From JARFPW01 sp035464655 (GTDB taxonomy: Bacteria > Gemmatimonadota > Gemmatimonadetes > Palauibacterales > Palauibacteraceae), in NCBI GenBank assembly GCA_035464655.1, contig DATHRZ010000036.1, positions 1-23,174 of the forward strand: a stretch of DNA of 23,174 nucleotides, given 5' to 3'. The notes under the pieces are model-generated. The model worked only from the letters and a program-made list of their open reading frames with translations. It was not told where the DNA came from and made no database searches. This document shows, piece after piece, positions 1 to 8,142 of this stretch (within the stretch, counting starts at the first letter, position 1; each line of letters starts with the position of its first letter). The translations under genes were made by a program, and so were the position numbers.

Positions 1-1872
1 GTGCCTCGCGAGCGGCTCCGCCACGTGAAAGCCCGCGGCTTCGATCGTCCGCCGGGCCTCGGAGTCCGCCCACAGGGCCGGGTTCGTGTGGTTCAGGTGA
101 ATGAACCGGATGCGGTCGCGCACTTCGGCCGGCAACGGGGAGAAGCGTTCCATGCTGTGGGTGATGAACGGATGCGGAAAGCCGCTCATGTCGCGGCCCG
201 GGATCTCACCGTCGGCGTAGAACGTCGCGTCGAGAAACGCCAGGTCGACCTCGGCGAGCAACTCCTCGACGCGCGTGCCGGCCTCGTCCCACTCCTCCCA
301 GCCGTCGATGTCGGGGATGAACAGCGCCGAGCGCCGCGGGCCGTCGATCCGGTAACCGACCACCTCGCTGAACTCCTGTCGGTGCGGAACGAGGAAAGGC
401 GTCACCGTCAGGCGCTCGTTGAGGCGGACGGGCACGCCGGCCGCGAGCGGACGCAGTGTGATGTTCCCGTAGGCGACGAGCTGGCTCCACGGACCGTTTC
501 CGGCCAGGAACTCTCCCATCCGCGGCATCGCGTACACGGGAACGCCCGCCGCCCCCATCGACTCGTGCCCGAGGTACATCAGGCCGGTGTAGTGGCCGAT
601 GTGGGCGTGAGTCAGGAAGATGCCGGCCAGGCCGGGGCGCGGTTCGACCCGGTGGAGCTCGTCGAGACGTTGAAGCTGCCGGCGGAAGTCGGGCGTCGCC
701 TCGAACAGCCAGCGCTCCTTCGTCACCGGATCGACGAGCCCGAGCGCGGTGGCGAGACGGCGGCGTTCGGGATCGTGCCAGCCCGGATGATCGGGCGAGC
801 CCGCCTGCGGAACACCGCCGTCCTGGGCCACACCGAGCACGACGACGAACGGATCGGCGGACGCAGCCGATGCGGCCGGGACCGTTGCCGACACCGACGC
901 CGCGGCGGGCGCCGGACCGACGGAAGGAACGCCCCCGAGGAGCCACGTCAGGTACCCGGCGTACACGAGCAGTAACCCGGCCCCCTCGACCCGACTGAGC
1001 CGACGCTGCGTGTAGAGGAGCGGCACGATCAGCAGGGCTACGCCCACGAACACGCCGAGGGTCATCCAGTCGATGGCCCCGCGACCGAGCGGTGTCACGA
1101 GCGTCGCGATCCCGAGGATGCCGAGAACATTGAACAGGTTCGAGCCCACCACGTTTCCGACCGCGATGTCACCGTGACCGCGTACGGCCGCCACCACCGA
1201 GGCCGCGAACTCGGGCAGGCTCGTTCCCACCGCGACGATCGTCAGCCCGATGACGGCCTGGCTGACCCCCGCCGCCGCGGCGATCGCGACCGCCGCGTCG
1301 ATGAGCAACCGGCCGCCCACCACGAGGGCTCCGGTGCCGCCGAACACGAACAGCACGGCGATCACGACTCGCGACAGCGAGTGGGGCACACTCTGCGAAA
1401 ATTCCAGTCGCACCGCCTGCGATTCCTTCCGGGCAGCCAGCGCGGTGAACCCGATCCACGCCACGAGCCCCGCGAACAGCAGGCCCCCTTCGAACCTCGC
1501 GAGCCCACCGTCGGCGAGCATCGCGACCAGCACCAGCGAAGCGAGCACCATGAGCGGCGCGTCGATCCTCAGGATGCGCGCCTCGACCCTGGTCACCCTG
1601 ACGAGAGCCGTGACCCCGAGAATCAGGGCAATGTTCGCGATGTTCGAGCCGATGACGTTTCCGAGGGCGATGTCGCCGACACCCCCGAGGGAGGCCTCGA
1701 GCGACACCGCCAGCTCGGGCGCGCTCGTGCCGAAAGCGACCACAGTGAGCCCGATGACCAGTGGCGAGATGCGCATGCGCAGAGCAAGTGAGCTGGCGCC
1801 GCGCACGAGCGCCTCGCCACCCAGATACAACAATAGGAGCCCGGCGGCGCCCGTCACGGCGGTGATCTGCAC
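1..1872 (-). CDS. CaCA-family Na+/Ca2+ antiporter fused in frame to a PqqB-like metallo-beta-lactamase-fold domain (3' end beyond window)
   Basis: One open frame of 624 codons runs without a stop from GTG 1872 (preceded by GGGAGAAC) to the left edge. Residues about 5-312 form a complete YrbG/CaxA-type cation:calcium exchanger. The two inverted alpha repeats are GTSAPE at 48-53, followed by GNVIGSN, and GTSLPE at 216-221, followed by GNVVGSN; the glutamates are the family's ion ligands. The last membrane helix is about 298-312. An Ala/Pro/Ser-rich linker (about 315-339) leads into an MBL-fold domain from Asp340, opening PFVVVLGVAQDGG as in PqqB-like hydrolases. The metal motif is HAHIGH at 422-427, with Gly where HxHxDH enzymes carry Asp. 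Later ligand candidates are Asp521/Asp523 (IPDIDGW) and the His of FIHLNH. Family topology (both termini outside) predicts a periplasmic MBL domain. The MBL substrate is unknown. A sequencing indel that removed a stop codon is the main alternative. Confidence 0.85.
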   Translation of the reverse strand, partial: MQITAVTGAAGLLLLYLGGEALVRGASSLALRMRISPLVIGLTVVAFGTSAPELAVSLEASLGGVGDIALGNVIGSNIANIALILGVTALVRVTRVEARILRIDAPLMVLASLVLVAMLADGGLARFEGGLLFAGLVAWIGFTALAARKESQAVRLEFSQSVPHSLSRVVIAVLFVFGGTGALVVGGRLLIDAAVAIAAAAGVSQAVIGLTIVAVGTSLPEFAASVVAAVRGHGDIAVGNVVGSNLFNVLGILGIATLVTPLGRGAIDWMTLGVFVGVALLIVPLLYTQRRLSRVEGAGLLLVYAGYLTWLLGGVPSVGPAPAAASVSATVPAASAASADPFVVVLGVAQDGGVPQAGSPDHPGWHDPERRRLATALGLVDPVTKERWLFEATPDFRRQLQRLDELHRVEPRPGLAGIFLTHAHIGHYTGLMYLGHESMGAAGVPVYAMPRMGEFLAGNGPWSQLVAYGNITLRPLAAGVPVRLNERLTVTPFLVPHRQEFSEVVGYRIDGPRRSALFIPDIDGWEEWDEAGTRVEELLAEVDLAFLDATFYADGEIPGRDMSGFPHPFITHSMERFSPLPAEVRDRIRFIHLNHTNPALWADSEARRTIEAAGFHVAEPLARH

Positions 1873-1956
1873 TCGTTCTCCCGGCCACGGTATCGGCCCC
1901 TCGTTCGCGTACGTCCACGAGTATGAGGAGCCGTCGGACGGGAGGCGAGTGAAGCG

Positions 1957-2175
1957 TCAGGTCCCGGGCGGTTCGCCTCCCTCGAGAAAACCGGCGAGCT
2001 CGGCGGCGAAACGCGGCGGGTCCTCCCAGTGCGGCGCATGCCCGACGCCTTCATACACGCTCAACCGAGCCCCGAGAATGAGCTCGAGGAGGCGGGCCTG
2101 CTGATCGCGGCCGAACACGCCGTCTTCGGTGCCCCACAGGATCAGCGTTCGGACCCGGACCTCGCCGGGCACCAC
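1957..2175 (-). pseudogene. C-terminal remnant of an alpha/beta hydrolase
   Basis: These 72 codons match the last quarter of an alpha/beta-hydrolase fold enzyme. RTLILWGTEDGVF holds the usual catalytic-Asp strand and YEGVGHAPHWEDPPRF holds the catalytic His, followed by the closing helix and a stop. The nucleophile elbow (GxSxG), the oxyanion-hole strand and the lid are absent, so the piece cannot be an active enzyme alone. The frame stays open upstream through 2280 and is the same frame as the acetyltransferase that ends at 2281. The intervening 35 codons do not look like hydrolase sequence and contain no ATG. GTG codons at 2175 and 2172 could start a short product, but no Shine-Dalgarno sequence is evident. 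I read it as a decayed 3' remnant left by a deletion. Confidence 0.7.
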
Positions 2176-2189
2176 GACGGGCGCCTTGT

Positions 2190-2218
2190 CTTTGCGCGTA
2201 CCGCTGGAGTGCGCAAAG
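2190..2218. repeat. Perfect 8-bp inverted repeat (possible hairpin)
   Basis: CTTTGCGC at 2190-2197 and its exact complement GCGCAAAG at 2211-2218 flank a 13-nt loop. On the minus strand the hairpin lies about 60 nt after the acetyltransferase stop and just before the recognisable hydrolase remnant. There is no T-run after it in either direction, so it is not a classical intrinsic terminator. It could be a processing or attenuation hairpin, or a scar at the deletion junction. It occurs once in the window as far as I can see. Confidence 0.5.
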
Positions 2219-2280
2219 GGAGGAAGGGTCGTGACCCCCGGCTCAGCGTGCTCCCGGTGAAGGCTGACGGCAAGCTTCGG

Positions 2281-2817
2281 TCAGAAGCGCAACACCATGT
2301 GATGCTCGGTCACGGACCGGCCTTCGTGCCTCAGCGCATCGGGCTCCGAGCCCCAGGCCTCGAATCCGGCGCGCTCGTAGAGATGGCGCGCTGCCGGGGC
2401 CGCATCCGTCACGCTGATGTGGAGGATCGTTACGCCGGGCAACGCGCGAGCGTGCTCCACGGCCGCGGCGAGGAGGCGGCGTCCGAGGCCGCGCCCCCGG
2501 TGCGTGGGCGTCACGTACGCGCCCCAGACGTGCATCTTGTGCCGTGTTTTGGGTCGATCGTCCCGGTAGACTCCGATCGCGGCCACGAGCCCCTGATCGA
2601 ACACCCCGTAGATCGCCGAATCGTCGCCGCGAGCGATCTGCTCGCGCACCATGTCGGCGGAGCTCATGAAGTCGTGTCCCGGCGAGGCTCCGAACGCGAG
2701 GGGCGCGTCGGTCAGCATGCGGCCGCGCAAGTCGACGTACGCCGACGCGTCGTCTTCGGTCAGCCGGCGCACGAGCGACTCTCCGTCCGCGGGCTTCGTC
2801 TCACCTTTGGGCGTCAC
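2281..2817 (-). CDS. GNAT-family N-acetyltransferase
   Basis: A 178-residue single-domain GCN5-related acetyltransferase, predicted to be cytoplasmic. It transfers acetyl from acetyl-CoA to an amine, but the substrate cannot be told from sequence. The acetyl-CoA pyrophosphate loop is RGRGLGRR at 107-114, preceded by the beta-4 strand (WGAYVTPTH). The family's C-terminal helix and turn appear as ARHLYERAGF at 143-152. The start is GTG 2817, whose GTGA overlaps the TGA of the DoxX gene by 4 nt. This implies translational coupling and argues against the much longer open frame extending upstream, which is only the antisense-free read-through inside doxX. It is the third gene of the SLC13-DoxX-GNAT operon. 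Confidence 0.88.
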   Translation of the reverse strand: MTPKGETKPADGESLVRRLTEDDASAYVDLRGRMLTDAPLAFGASPGHDFMSSADMVREQIARGDDSAIYGVFDQGLVAAIGVYRDDRPKTRHKMHVWGAYVTPTHRGRGLGRRLLAAAVEHARALPGVTILHISVTDAAPAARHLYERAGFEAWGSEPDALRHEGRSVTEHHMVLRF

Positions 2818-3335
2818 GGATCCGCCCTCGCTTCCGCCTCGGCTTGTTCCTCCGCTTCTGCCTCCGCCTCGAGCCGTCCGCCGCGCACGGTGGCGCCGAC
2901 GACGATCGCGGCGCCCACGAGGACGAAGTTCTTCACGATGTACTGCCCTTCGAGTGTCGGTGCGTGAGGGAACGCGTTGAACGTCTCGGCGGGGAAGAGG
3001 AACAGGGGCAGCATCGTTCCCGGCATCTGGACGAACAGCAGGAACAGGGTAGCGCGCAGGAACCTCCCGGTCAGCAGACCGAGACCGATCAACGTCTCCC
3101 AGACCGCCAGTATCGGCACCCCGACGGCCGGTTCGACGAGACCGAGCGTCAGCACCTCGATCGTCCGGCCGGCCAGGTCGGTGGCGGGGCTCCAGCCCGG
3201 ACCGAGCTTGATGATTCCGAACCACAGGAAAACGAGGCCGAGACCGAGACGGGTCAGGCGTACGCCGTGCGCCGCCATCCAGCCGGTGATTCGCCGGTCG
3301 ATGAAGTCGACCCGATCCGGCAGCTCTGTCGACAT
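2814..3335 (-). CDS. DoxX-family membrane protein with a Glu-Ala-rich tail
   Basis: A 173-residue integral membrane protein with four predicted helices: around residues 27-45 (LGLGLVFLWFGIIKL), 70-90, 92-113 (LFLLFVQMPGTMLPLFLF) and 133-150. The overall pattern, including the EGQYIVKNFVLVGAAIVVG segment, fits DoxX-like/DUF417-type proteins, a family tied in some bacteria to redox or thiosulfate metabolism but mostly uncharacterised. The last 20 or so residues are a low-complexity tail of alternating Glu and Ala (encoded by a CT-rich repeat at 2818-2880 on the plus strand), which is not part of the family fold. ATG 3335 overlaps the last base of the transporter's TGA, so it is probably translated by coupling. 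The role beside the transporter is unknown. Confidence 0.82.
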   Translation of the reverse strand: MSTELPDRVDFIDRRITGWMAAHGVRLTRLGLGLVFLWFGIIKLGPGWSPATDLAGRTIEVLTLGLVEPAVGVPILAVWETLIGLGLLTGRFLRATLFLLFVQMPGTMLPLFLFPAETFNAFPHAPTLEGQYIVKNFVLVGAAIVVGATVRGGRLEAEAEAEEQAEAEARADP

Positions 3336-5104
3336 CAGAACGGCCACACCAGGGGCGCGAGAAGCACCGAAATCACTCCGATGAGCAGGTTGAGCGGCAG
3401 ACCGACGCGGGCATAGTCGCCGAACCTGTACCCGCCGGGGCCGTATACCATCAGGTTCGTCTGGTAGCCGATCGGCGTGGCGAAGCTGGCCGAGGCCGCG
3501 ACCATGATCACGAACACGAACGGCCACAGGCTGACCCCGAGGCCGGCCGCCGTGGCCTGCGCAAGCGGAAACACGAGCACCGCCGCCGCATTGTTCGTGA
3601 TCATCTCGGTGAACAGGTTCGTCAACACGTAGAGGGCCGCGAGCGCGACCCACGGATTGGCGCCCGCGAGGCCCAGCCACGCCTCGGCAATCGCCGGTGC
3701 CGCGCCGCTCTGATCCATCGCCCGCCCGAGGCCGAGCGCCGCTCCGATGACGACGAGCACCGACCAGTCGACGCTCGCGCGGGCATCGCTCCCGGTCGTG
3801 CAGCGTGTCACCAGCATCAGGCCGGCGGCGACGAGCGCCGCCTCGAGCATCGAGAGCACGCCGAGCGCGGCGGCGCCTACCATGCCGCCGAGTACGAGCA
3901 CCGCGATCCACGCCCTGTCGTGCCGCGGAACGGCCGACCCGCGCAGTTCGCTCACCAGCAGGAAGTCGCGCGAACCACGATGCTGCTCGACGAAGGTGGG
4001 GCGAGCCTCCAGCAGCAGCGTGTCGCCGACGCGCAGGGTGATGTCGCCGACCTTCCCGTCCAGGCGCTGTCCGTCGCGTGCCACCGCGATCACGACGGCG
4101 TCGTACAGCGTGCGGAACCGCCCGTCGCGGATCGTCCGGCGCACGACCGGGCAGCTGTCGGAGACCACGACCTCGACCAGGCTGCGCTCGGGCCGTGGAA
4201 CGCTGAGCTTGTCGAGCTGGTCGGGTACGGGCACCAGGCCGCGCACTCGCATGAGGTCGGCGAGCGAGTCGACGGCGCCGACGAACAGCAGACGATCCCC
4301 CGCCTGCAGGGTCTCGGTCGGCGCGACGGCCGGCAGGATCGTATCGGCCCGCTCGATCTCGGCCAGGAAAGCGCCGGGAAGGTTCCGCAGGTCCGCCTGC
4401 TCGACGGTTCGGCCGACCAGGGGGCTCGAGGCCTCGAGCATGAGTTCGACGGTGTACTCGCGCACGGCCGCGGGCGTGGCGAACGGCGCCTCCCGATCGG
4501 GGAGCAGCCAGCGCCCCGCCACCACCACGAACAGGGTGCCGGCCAGCAGGGCGGGGATACCGAGCGCCGCCACGTCGAAGAAGCCGATTGCCCCGAGATC
4601 GGTTCGCTCGAGTACGAGTCCGTTGACGACCAGGTTCGTGCTCGTGCCGATCAGGGTGCAGGTGCCCCCGAGGATGGCGGCATAGCTGAGCGGAATCATC
4701 AGCTTCGAGACTGGCACCCGAATCCGGCGCGCCCAGTCTTCGACCACGGGCACCATCATCGCCACGACCGGCGTGTTGTTGAGGAACGCGCTGAGCCCAG
4801 AGACCGGCAGCATCAGCCGAACGCGGGCGCCGACCTCAGACCCGGGACGACCGAGCAACCGGGCCCCGAGGGCGTAGGCGGCGCCCGTCTGGACGAGCCC
4901 CGAAACGACCACGTACAACACGCCGACCGTCGCGAGTCCCGGATTTCCGAGACCAGCGAGGGCCTCGGTGGGCGTCAGGACCCCGGTCACCATCGTGAGC
5001 GTCAGCGCACCGACGAACACGAGGTCGGCCGGGATGCGGGAGGTCGCCAGGAAGGTCACGGTGACCAGGATGATGCCGATCGTAATCCACGCGTCAGCCG
5101 TCAA
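3335..5104 (-). CDS. SLC13/DASS-type anion permease with two internal TrkA-C domains
   Basis: A 589-residue inner-membrane transporter. The membrane halves are about residues 5-202 and 398-589, each carrying a DASS-like ion-site signature: LNNTP at 108-112 with GTSTN at 153-157, and ITNNAAA in the second half. The family moves dicarboxylate, sulfate or similar anions, usually with Na+; the substrate here is not evident. Between the halves lie two TrkA-C (RCK_C) domains, about 215-288 and 305-375, as in the long SLC13 permeases. The start chosen is TTG 5104, with GGGAGG at 5111-5116 and a 6-nt gap. The frame is open further upstream to 5224, but that extension is Arg-rich and unlike the family. 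It is the first gene of a tight minus-strand operon with DoxX and GNAT. Confidence 0.88.
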   Translation of the reverse strand: MTADAWITIGIILVTVTFLATSRIPADLVFVGALTLTMVTGVLTPTEALAGLGNPGLATVGVLYVVVSGLVQTGAAYALGARLLGRPGSEVGARVRLMLPVSGLSAFLNNTPVVAMMVPVVEDWARRIRVPVSKLMIPLSYAAILGGTCTLIGTSTNLVVNGLVLERTDLGAIGFFDVAALGIPALLAGTLFVVVAGRWLLPDREAPFATPAAVREYTVELMLEASSPLVGRTVEQADLRNLPGAFLAEIERADTILPAVAPTETLQAGDRLLFVGAVDSLADLMRVRGLVPVPDQLDKLSVPRPERSLVEVVVSDSCPVVRRTIRDGRFRTLYDAVVIAVARDGQRLDGKVGDITLRVGDTLLLEARPTFVEQHRGSRDFLLVSELRGSAVPRHDRAWIAVLVLGGMVGAAALGVLSMLEAALVAAGLMLVTRCTTGSDARASVDWSVLVVIGAALGLGRAMDQSGAAPAIAEAWLGLAGANPWVALAALYVLTNLFTEMITNNAAAVLVFPLAQATAAGLGVSLWPFVFVIMVAASASFATPIGYQTNLMVYGPGGYRFGDYARVGLPLNLLIGVISVLLAPLVWPF

Positions 5105-5305
5105 CCGCCGCCTCCCGCCCGGAATGGTCGAAGATCGCGGGCCCGTGCGGCCCGCATGATGCCGACGGACATGGTACGAAACGGCACCGAAGCGCGCACC
5201 GCCCGCTTTCGCCGCCGCAACCATTCGGTCAGTCCCTCCATCTCACCTCAATGTGGGCCGCAACGGGCGGCCGGTGGCGGATGAACGGGTGGATGGGAGC
5301 GGACG
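5105..5305. other. Divergent intergenic region between the SLC13 permease and the DUF5916 gene
   Basis: About 200 nt that should hold the promoters for both directions. I see no convincing -35/-10 pair, no repeat and no RNA-like structure. The SLC13 frame stays open leftward across part of it, but the composition is Arg-rich and looks non-coding. Confidence 0.4.
5111..5116 (-). promoter_or_regulatory. Shine-Dalgarno GGGAGG deciding the TTG start of the SLC13 permease
   Basis: GGGAGG on the minus strand sits 6 nt before TTG 5104. No comparable ribosome-binding site precedes the in-frame upstream alternatives, and the first membrane helix follows TTG within ten codons. Confidence 0.6.
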
Positions 5306-8131
5306 ATGCGGCAAACGGGTGCGGGTCGCGGTGGTATCGCTGGCGTGGCGGCGTGGATGGGCTTCGGGATGATGGCGCTGCTCGGCGCGGCCTCACCCGC
5401 CGTCGCGCAAACCGGGCCGAGGGCGAGTGCGGAGCAGGATCTGTCCCCCGTGGCCGAGGCGGCGCCCTTCGCGTCGATCAGCACGCCCGCCGTCGGCGCG
5501 CCCGGGCACGAGAACCGAGCCCCGAGCGCCGTCGGCGCACGCCTCACGGGCACGATCGAGGTCGACGGCCGACTCGACGAGCCGGACTGGCGATCGGCGA
5601 CGCCGATCACCGATTTCCACCAGAAGGAACCGGTCGACGGCGTCTCCCCCACGCAGCGCACCGAGGTCCGCTTTCTGTACGACGGCGAGACGCTCTACGT
5701 CGGCGCGCGCATGTTCGACGACGAGCCCGAGGCGATCGTCGCACGGCTCGTCCGGCGTGACGCCGACTCCGACAGCGACCTGTTGATCATCACCTTCGAC
5801 ACGTTTCTCGACCATCTCGGGCAAACGCAGTTCTCGATCAATCCGCGCGGCGTGCGAGGCGACGCCTACGGGCCCGGCGGATCGAACCTCGACTCGTCGT
5901 GGAATCCGATCTGGGAGGGCGAGGCGAGGATCGACGACGAGGGGTGGACCGCCGAACTCGCCATCCCGTTCTCGCAGCTTCGCTTCCCGCAGGGCGTCGA
6001 ACAGACGTGGGGTCTTCAGGTCGAACGCTCCATCCAGCGAACCAACGAATACATCGTCTGGTCGTTCTGGCCGCGCGGCGAGTCGGGCGGACCTTCCCGC
6101 TACGGCCACCTGACGGGCGTCGCGGCGCCGGAGAGCGGCACGAACCGCCTCGAGCTCCTGCCTTACACGGTCGGGCAGTTCTCGAACGCCGCCTTCGTCG
6201 ATCCCGACGACCCGTTCGCCTCGAACACCGAACAGACGTTCCGACTCGGCGCCGACGCCAAGTATCTCCTGACGTCGAACCTCACGCTGACGGCGACGGT
6301 GAATCCCGATTTCGGACAGGCGGAGGTCGATCCCGCCGTGGTGAACCTGAGCGCGTTCGAGACGTTCTTCCCCGAGAAGCGGGAATTCTTCGTAGAGGGC
6401 AGCGGCGTATTCGACTTCGGGGGGCTCTGGTGCTTCACGTGCAGCAACATCTCCTCGCTCAGCATGCTGTTCACGCGGCGCATCGGCCGCGCGCCGCAGG
6501 GGATGTCGCTGGCGCACGACGCCGGGCCGTACGTCGACGCGCCCGACGCCTCGACGATCCTCGGCGCGGCGAAGATCACCGGGCGCACGGCCGGCGGGCT
6601 GTCGATCGGCGTGCTGGAAGCGATGACGTCGCGCGAACGGGCCGACGTGGTGGGCTTCGACGGCACGCGGCTGAGCCAGGAAGTGGCGCCGTTCACGAAC
6701 TACTTCGTCGGACGCGCGAAGCAGGACTTCATGGACGGCGACCTGCAGATCGGGGGGATCGTCACCTCGGTCGCCCGGTCGTTCGACGACCCGCAACTCG
6801 AGTCGCTGTTGAACGCGCACTCCGAGGGCCTCGGCGTCGACGGCGAGCTCTGGTGGGGCGACCGCACCTATCACCTGATGGCCGACTTCGCGCTGACGAA
6901 CATCGCGGGGTCGTCCGACGCGATCGACCGGGCGCAGCGTTCGAGCGCCCGCTACTTCCAGCGCCCGGATCGGGACACCGATGGCGACGGTCTGTTCTCG
7001 GCCGCCTACGATCCGAGCCGCACGTCGCTCCGCGGCTACGGCACGTACACGCGGCTCGCGAAAGAGTCGGGCGCGTTCCGCTGGGAGTCACAGCTCAACG
7101 TCCGCAGCCCCGGCTTCGAGAACAACGACTACGCCTTCCTCTCGCGGACCGACTTCATCTGGATGCAGGGCAACCTCCAGTATCGCTGGCGCACGCCGAC
7201 CAGCACGTACCGGTGGTTGCAGACGACGTTCGGGGCGCAGCAGAAATTCAACTTCGACGGCGACCTGATCGACCGGCAGATCCACAGCTCGTCGTTCATC
7301 GAGCTGCCGTCGTTCTGGGAGGCCAGCCTGTTCGCCCGCTGGCGCACGCCCACGCTCGACGACCGTCGCACGCGCGGCGGTCCGGTGGTCGCCACGGCGG
7401 GGAGCGGCTACGTGAGTCCGTGGATCGGGACGGACGACCGCGGGCCGATCCGGTTCGAGCTCAACCCACAGTACGGCTGGTCGACCGACGGCGGGGAGTA
7501 CATCGCCTTGTCCGCGGGGTTGACGTTCAAGCCGGTCTCGAACGTCGAGCTCCGCCTCAGCCCGCAGTACGAGATCGATCGCGGGCGCGCCCAGTACGTT
7601 ACGACCGTCGACGATCCGACCGCCGCGGCGTTCTACGGACGACGCTACGTGTTCGCCGACATCGAACAGCGGACGCTGTCGATGTCCACCCGGCTCAACT
7701 GGACGTTTACGCCCGAGATGTCGCTCGAGCTGTTTCTGCAGCCGTTCGTGTCGAGCAACGACTACTCGCGCTTCAAGGAGTTCGCGGCGCCGCGGCGACT
7801 CGAGAAACTGGTGTACGGCGAGGACGTCGGCGCGATCCGCGCCGAGGGCTCGGGCGGCTCGCTCTCCTACGTCATCGACCCCGACGGCGACGGCCCGGCC
7901 GGTGAATTCGAGGTCGCGAACCCCGACTTCAACTTCCGCTCACTGCGCGGCAACCTGGTGTTCCGCTGGGAGTACGTCCCGGGCTCCACCCTGTTCTTCG
8001 TGTGGACGCAGGATCGGAACTCGGCGCAGCGGGTGGGGGATTTCGACCTCGGGCGGGACGTGGGGCGGATGTTCGACAGCCCGGCCGACAACGTCTTCCT
8101 CGTCAAAGCGACGTACTGGCTCGGCCTGTGA
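5306..8131 (+). CDS. Exported CBM9-like/DUF5916 outer-membrane protein
   Basis: 941 residues. A signal peptide (about 1-34, hydrophobic core GFGMMALLGAA, predicted cleavage after AVA before Gln35) is followed by a linker. A family-9 carbohydrate-binding-like domain spans about 80-270; it starts TGTIEVDGRLDEPDW and includes FDTFLDHLGQTQFSINPRG and WTAELAIPFSQLRFP. The rest, about 275-941, is DUF5916, with the characteristic ATVNPDFGQAEVDPAVVNL and FPEKREFFVEG segments and then amphipathic beta strands to the end, ending in aromatic and hydrophobic residues like an outer-membrane barrel. Such proteins are common in Gemmatimonadota and Bacteroidetes; their cargo is not known. GGGAG lies 5 nt before ATG 5306. 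It is monocistronic and divergent from the SLC13 operon across about 200 nt. Confidence 0.9.
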   Translation: MRQTGAGRGGIAGVAAWMGFGMMALLGAASPAVAQTGPRASAEQDLSPVAEAAPFASISTPAVGAPGHENRAPSAVGARLTGTIEVDGRLDEPDWRSATPITDFHQKEPVDGVSPTQRTEVRFLYDGETLYVGARMFDDEPEAIVARLVRRDADSDSDLLIITFDTFLDHLGQTQFSINPRGVRGDAYGPGGSNLDSSWNPIWEGEARIDDEGWTAELAIPFSQLRFPQGVEQTWGLQVERSIQRTNEYIVWSFWPRGESGGPSRYGHLTGVAAPESGTNRLELLPYTVGQFSNAAFVDPDDPFASNTEQTFRLGADAKYLLTSNLTLTATVNPDFGQAEVDPAVVNLSAFETFFPEKREFFVEGSGVFDFGGLWCFTCSNISSLSMLFTRRIGRAPQGMSLAHDAGPYVDAPDASTILGAAKITGRTAGGLSIGVLEAMTSRERADVVGFDGTRLSQEVAPFTNYFVGRAKQDFMDGDLQIGGIVTSVARSFDDPQLESLLNAHSEGLGVDGELWWGDRTYHLMADFALTNIAGSSDAIDRAQRSSARYFQRPDRDTDGDGLFSAAYDPSRTSLRGYGTYTRLAKESGAFRWESQLNVRSPGFENNDYAFLSRTDFIWMQGNLQYRWRTPTSTYRWLQTTFGAQQKFNFDGDLIDRQIHSSSFIELPSFWEASLFARWRTPTLDDRRTRGGPVVATAGSGYVSPWIGTDDRGPIRFELNPQYGWSTDGGEYIALSAGLTFKPVSNVELRLSPQYEIDRGRAQYVTTVDDPTAAAFYGRRYVFADIEQRTLSMSTRLNWTFTPEMSLELFLQPFVSSNDYSRFKEFAAPRRLEKLVYGEDVGAIRAEGSGGSLSYVIDPDGDGPAGEFEVANPDFNFRSLRGNLVFRWEYVPGSTLFFVWTQDRNSAQRVGDFDLGRDVGRMFDSPADNVFLVKATYWLGL

Positions 8132-8142
8132 AGCGCCGCGGG

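Noticed and set aside
1..975. Long plus-strand frame opposite the MBL domain
   Set aside because: It is antisense to a frame with clear MBL motifs, is Arg/His-rich and has no family signature. High GC content produces such open antisense frames throughout the window.
2814..3911. 365-codon minus frame ending as the DoxX protein
   Set aside because: Only the part from ATG 3335 is real; the upstream portion is Arg-rich and lies antisense-free inside the SLC13 gene in another frame.
5393..6874. 493-codon minus frame inside the DUF5916 gene
   Set aside because: It is a shadow of the sense gene, with low-complexity Arg/Glu/Val content and no recognisable domain.
5899..7905. 668-codon plus frame inside the DUF5916 gene
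   Set aside because: It is a +1-frame shadow, extremely Arg-rich; the overlapping frame carries the true protein domains.
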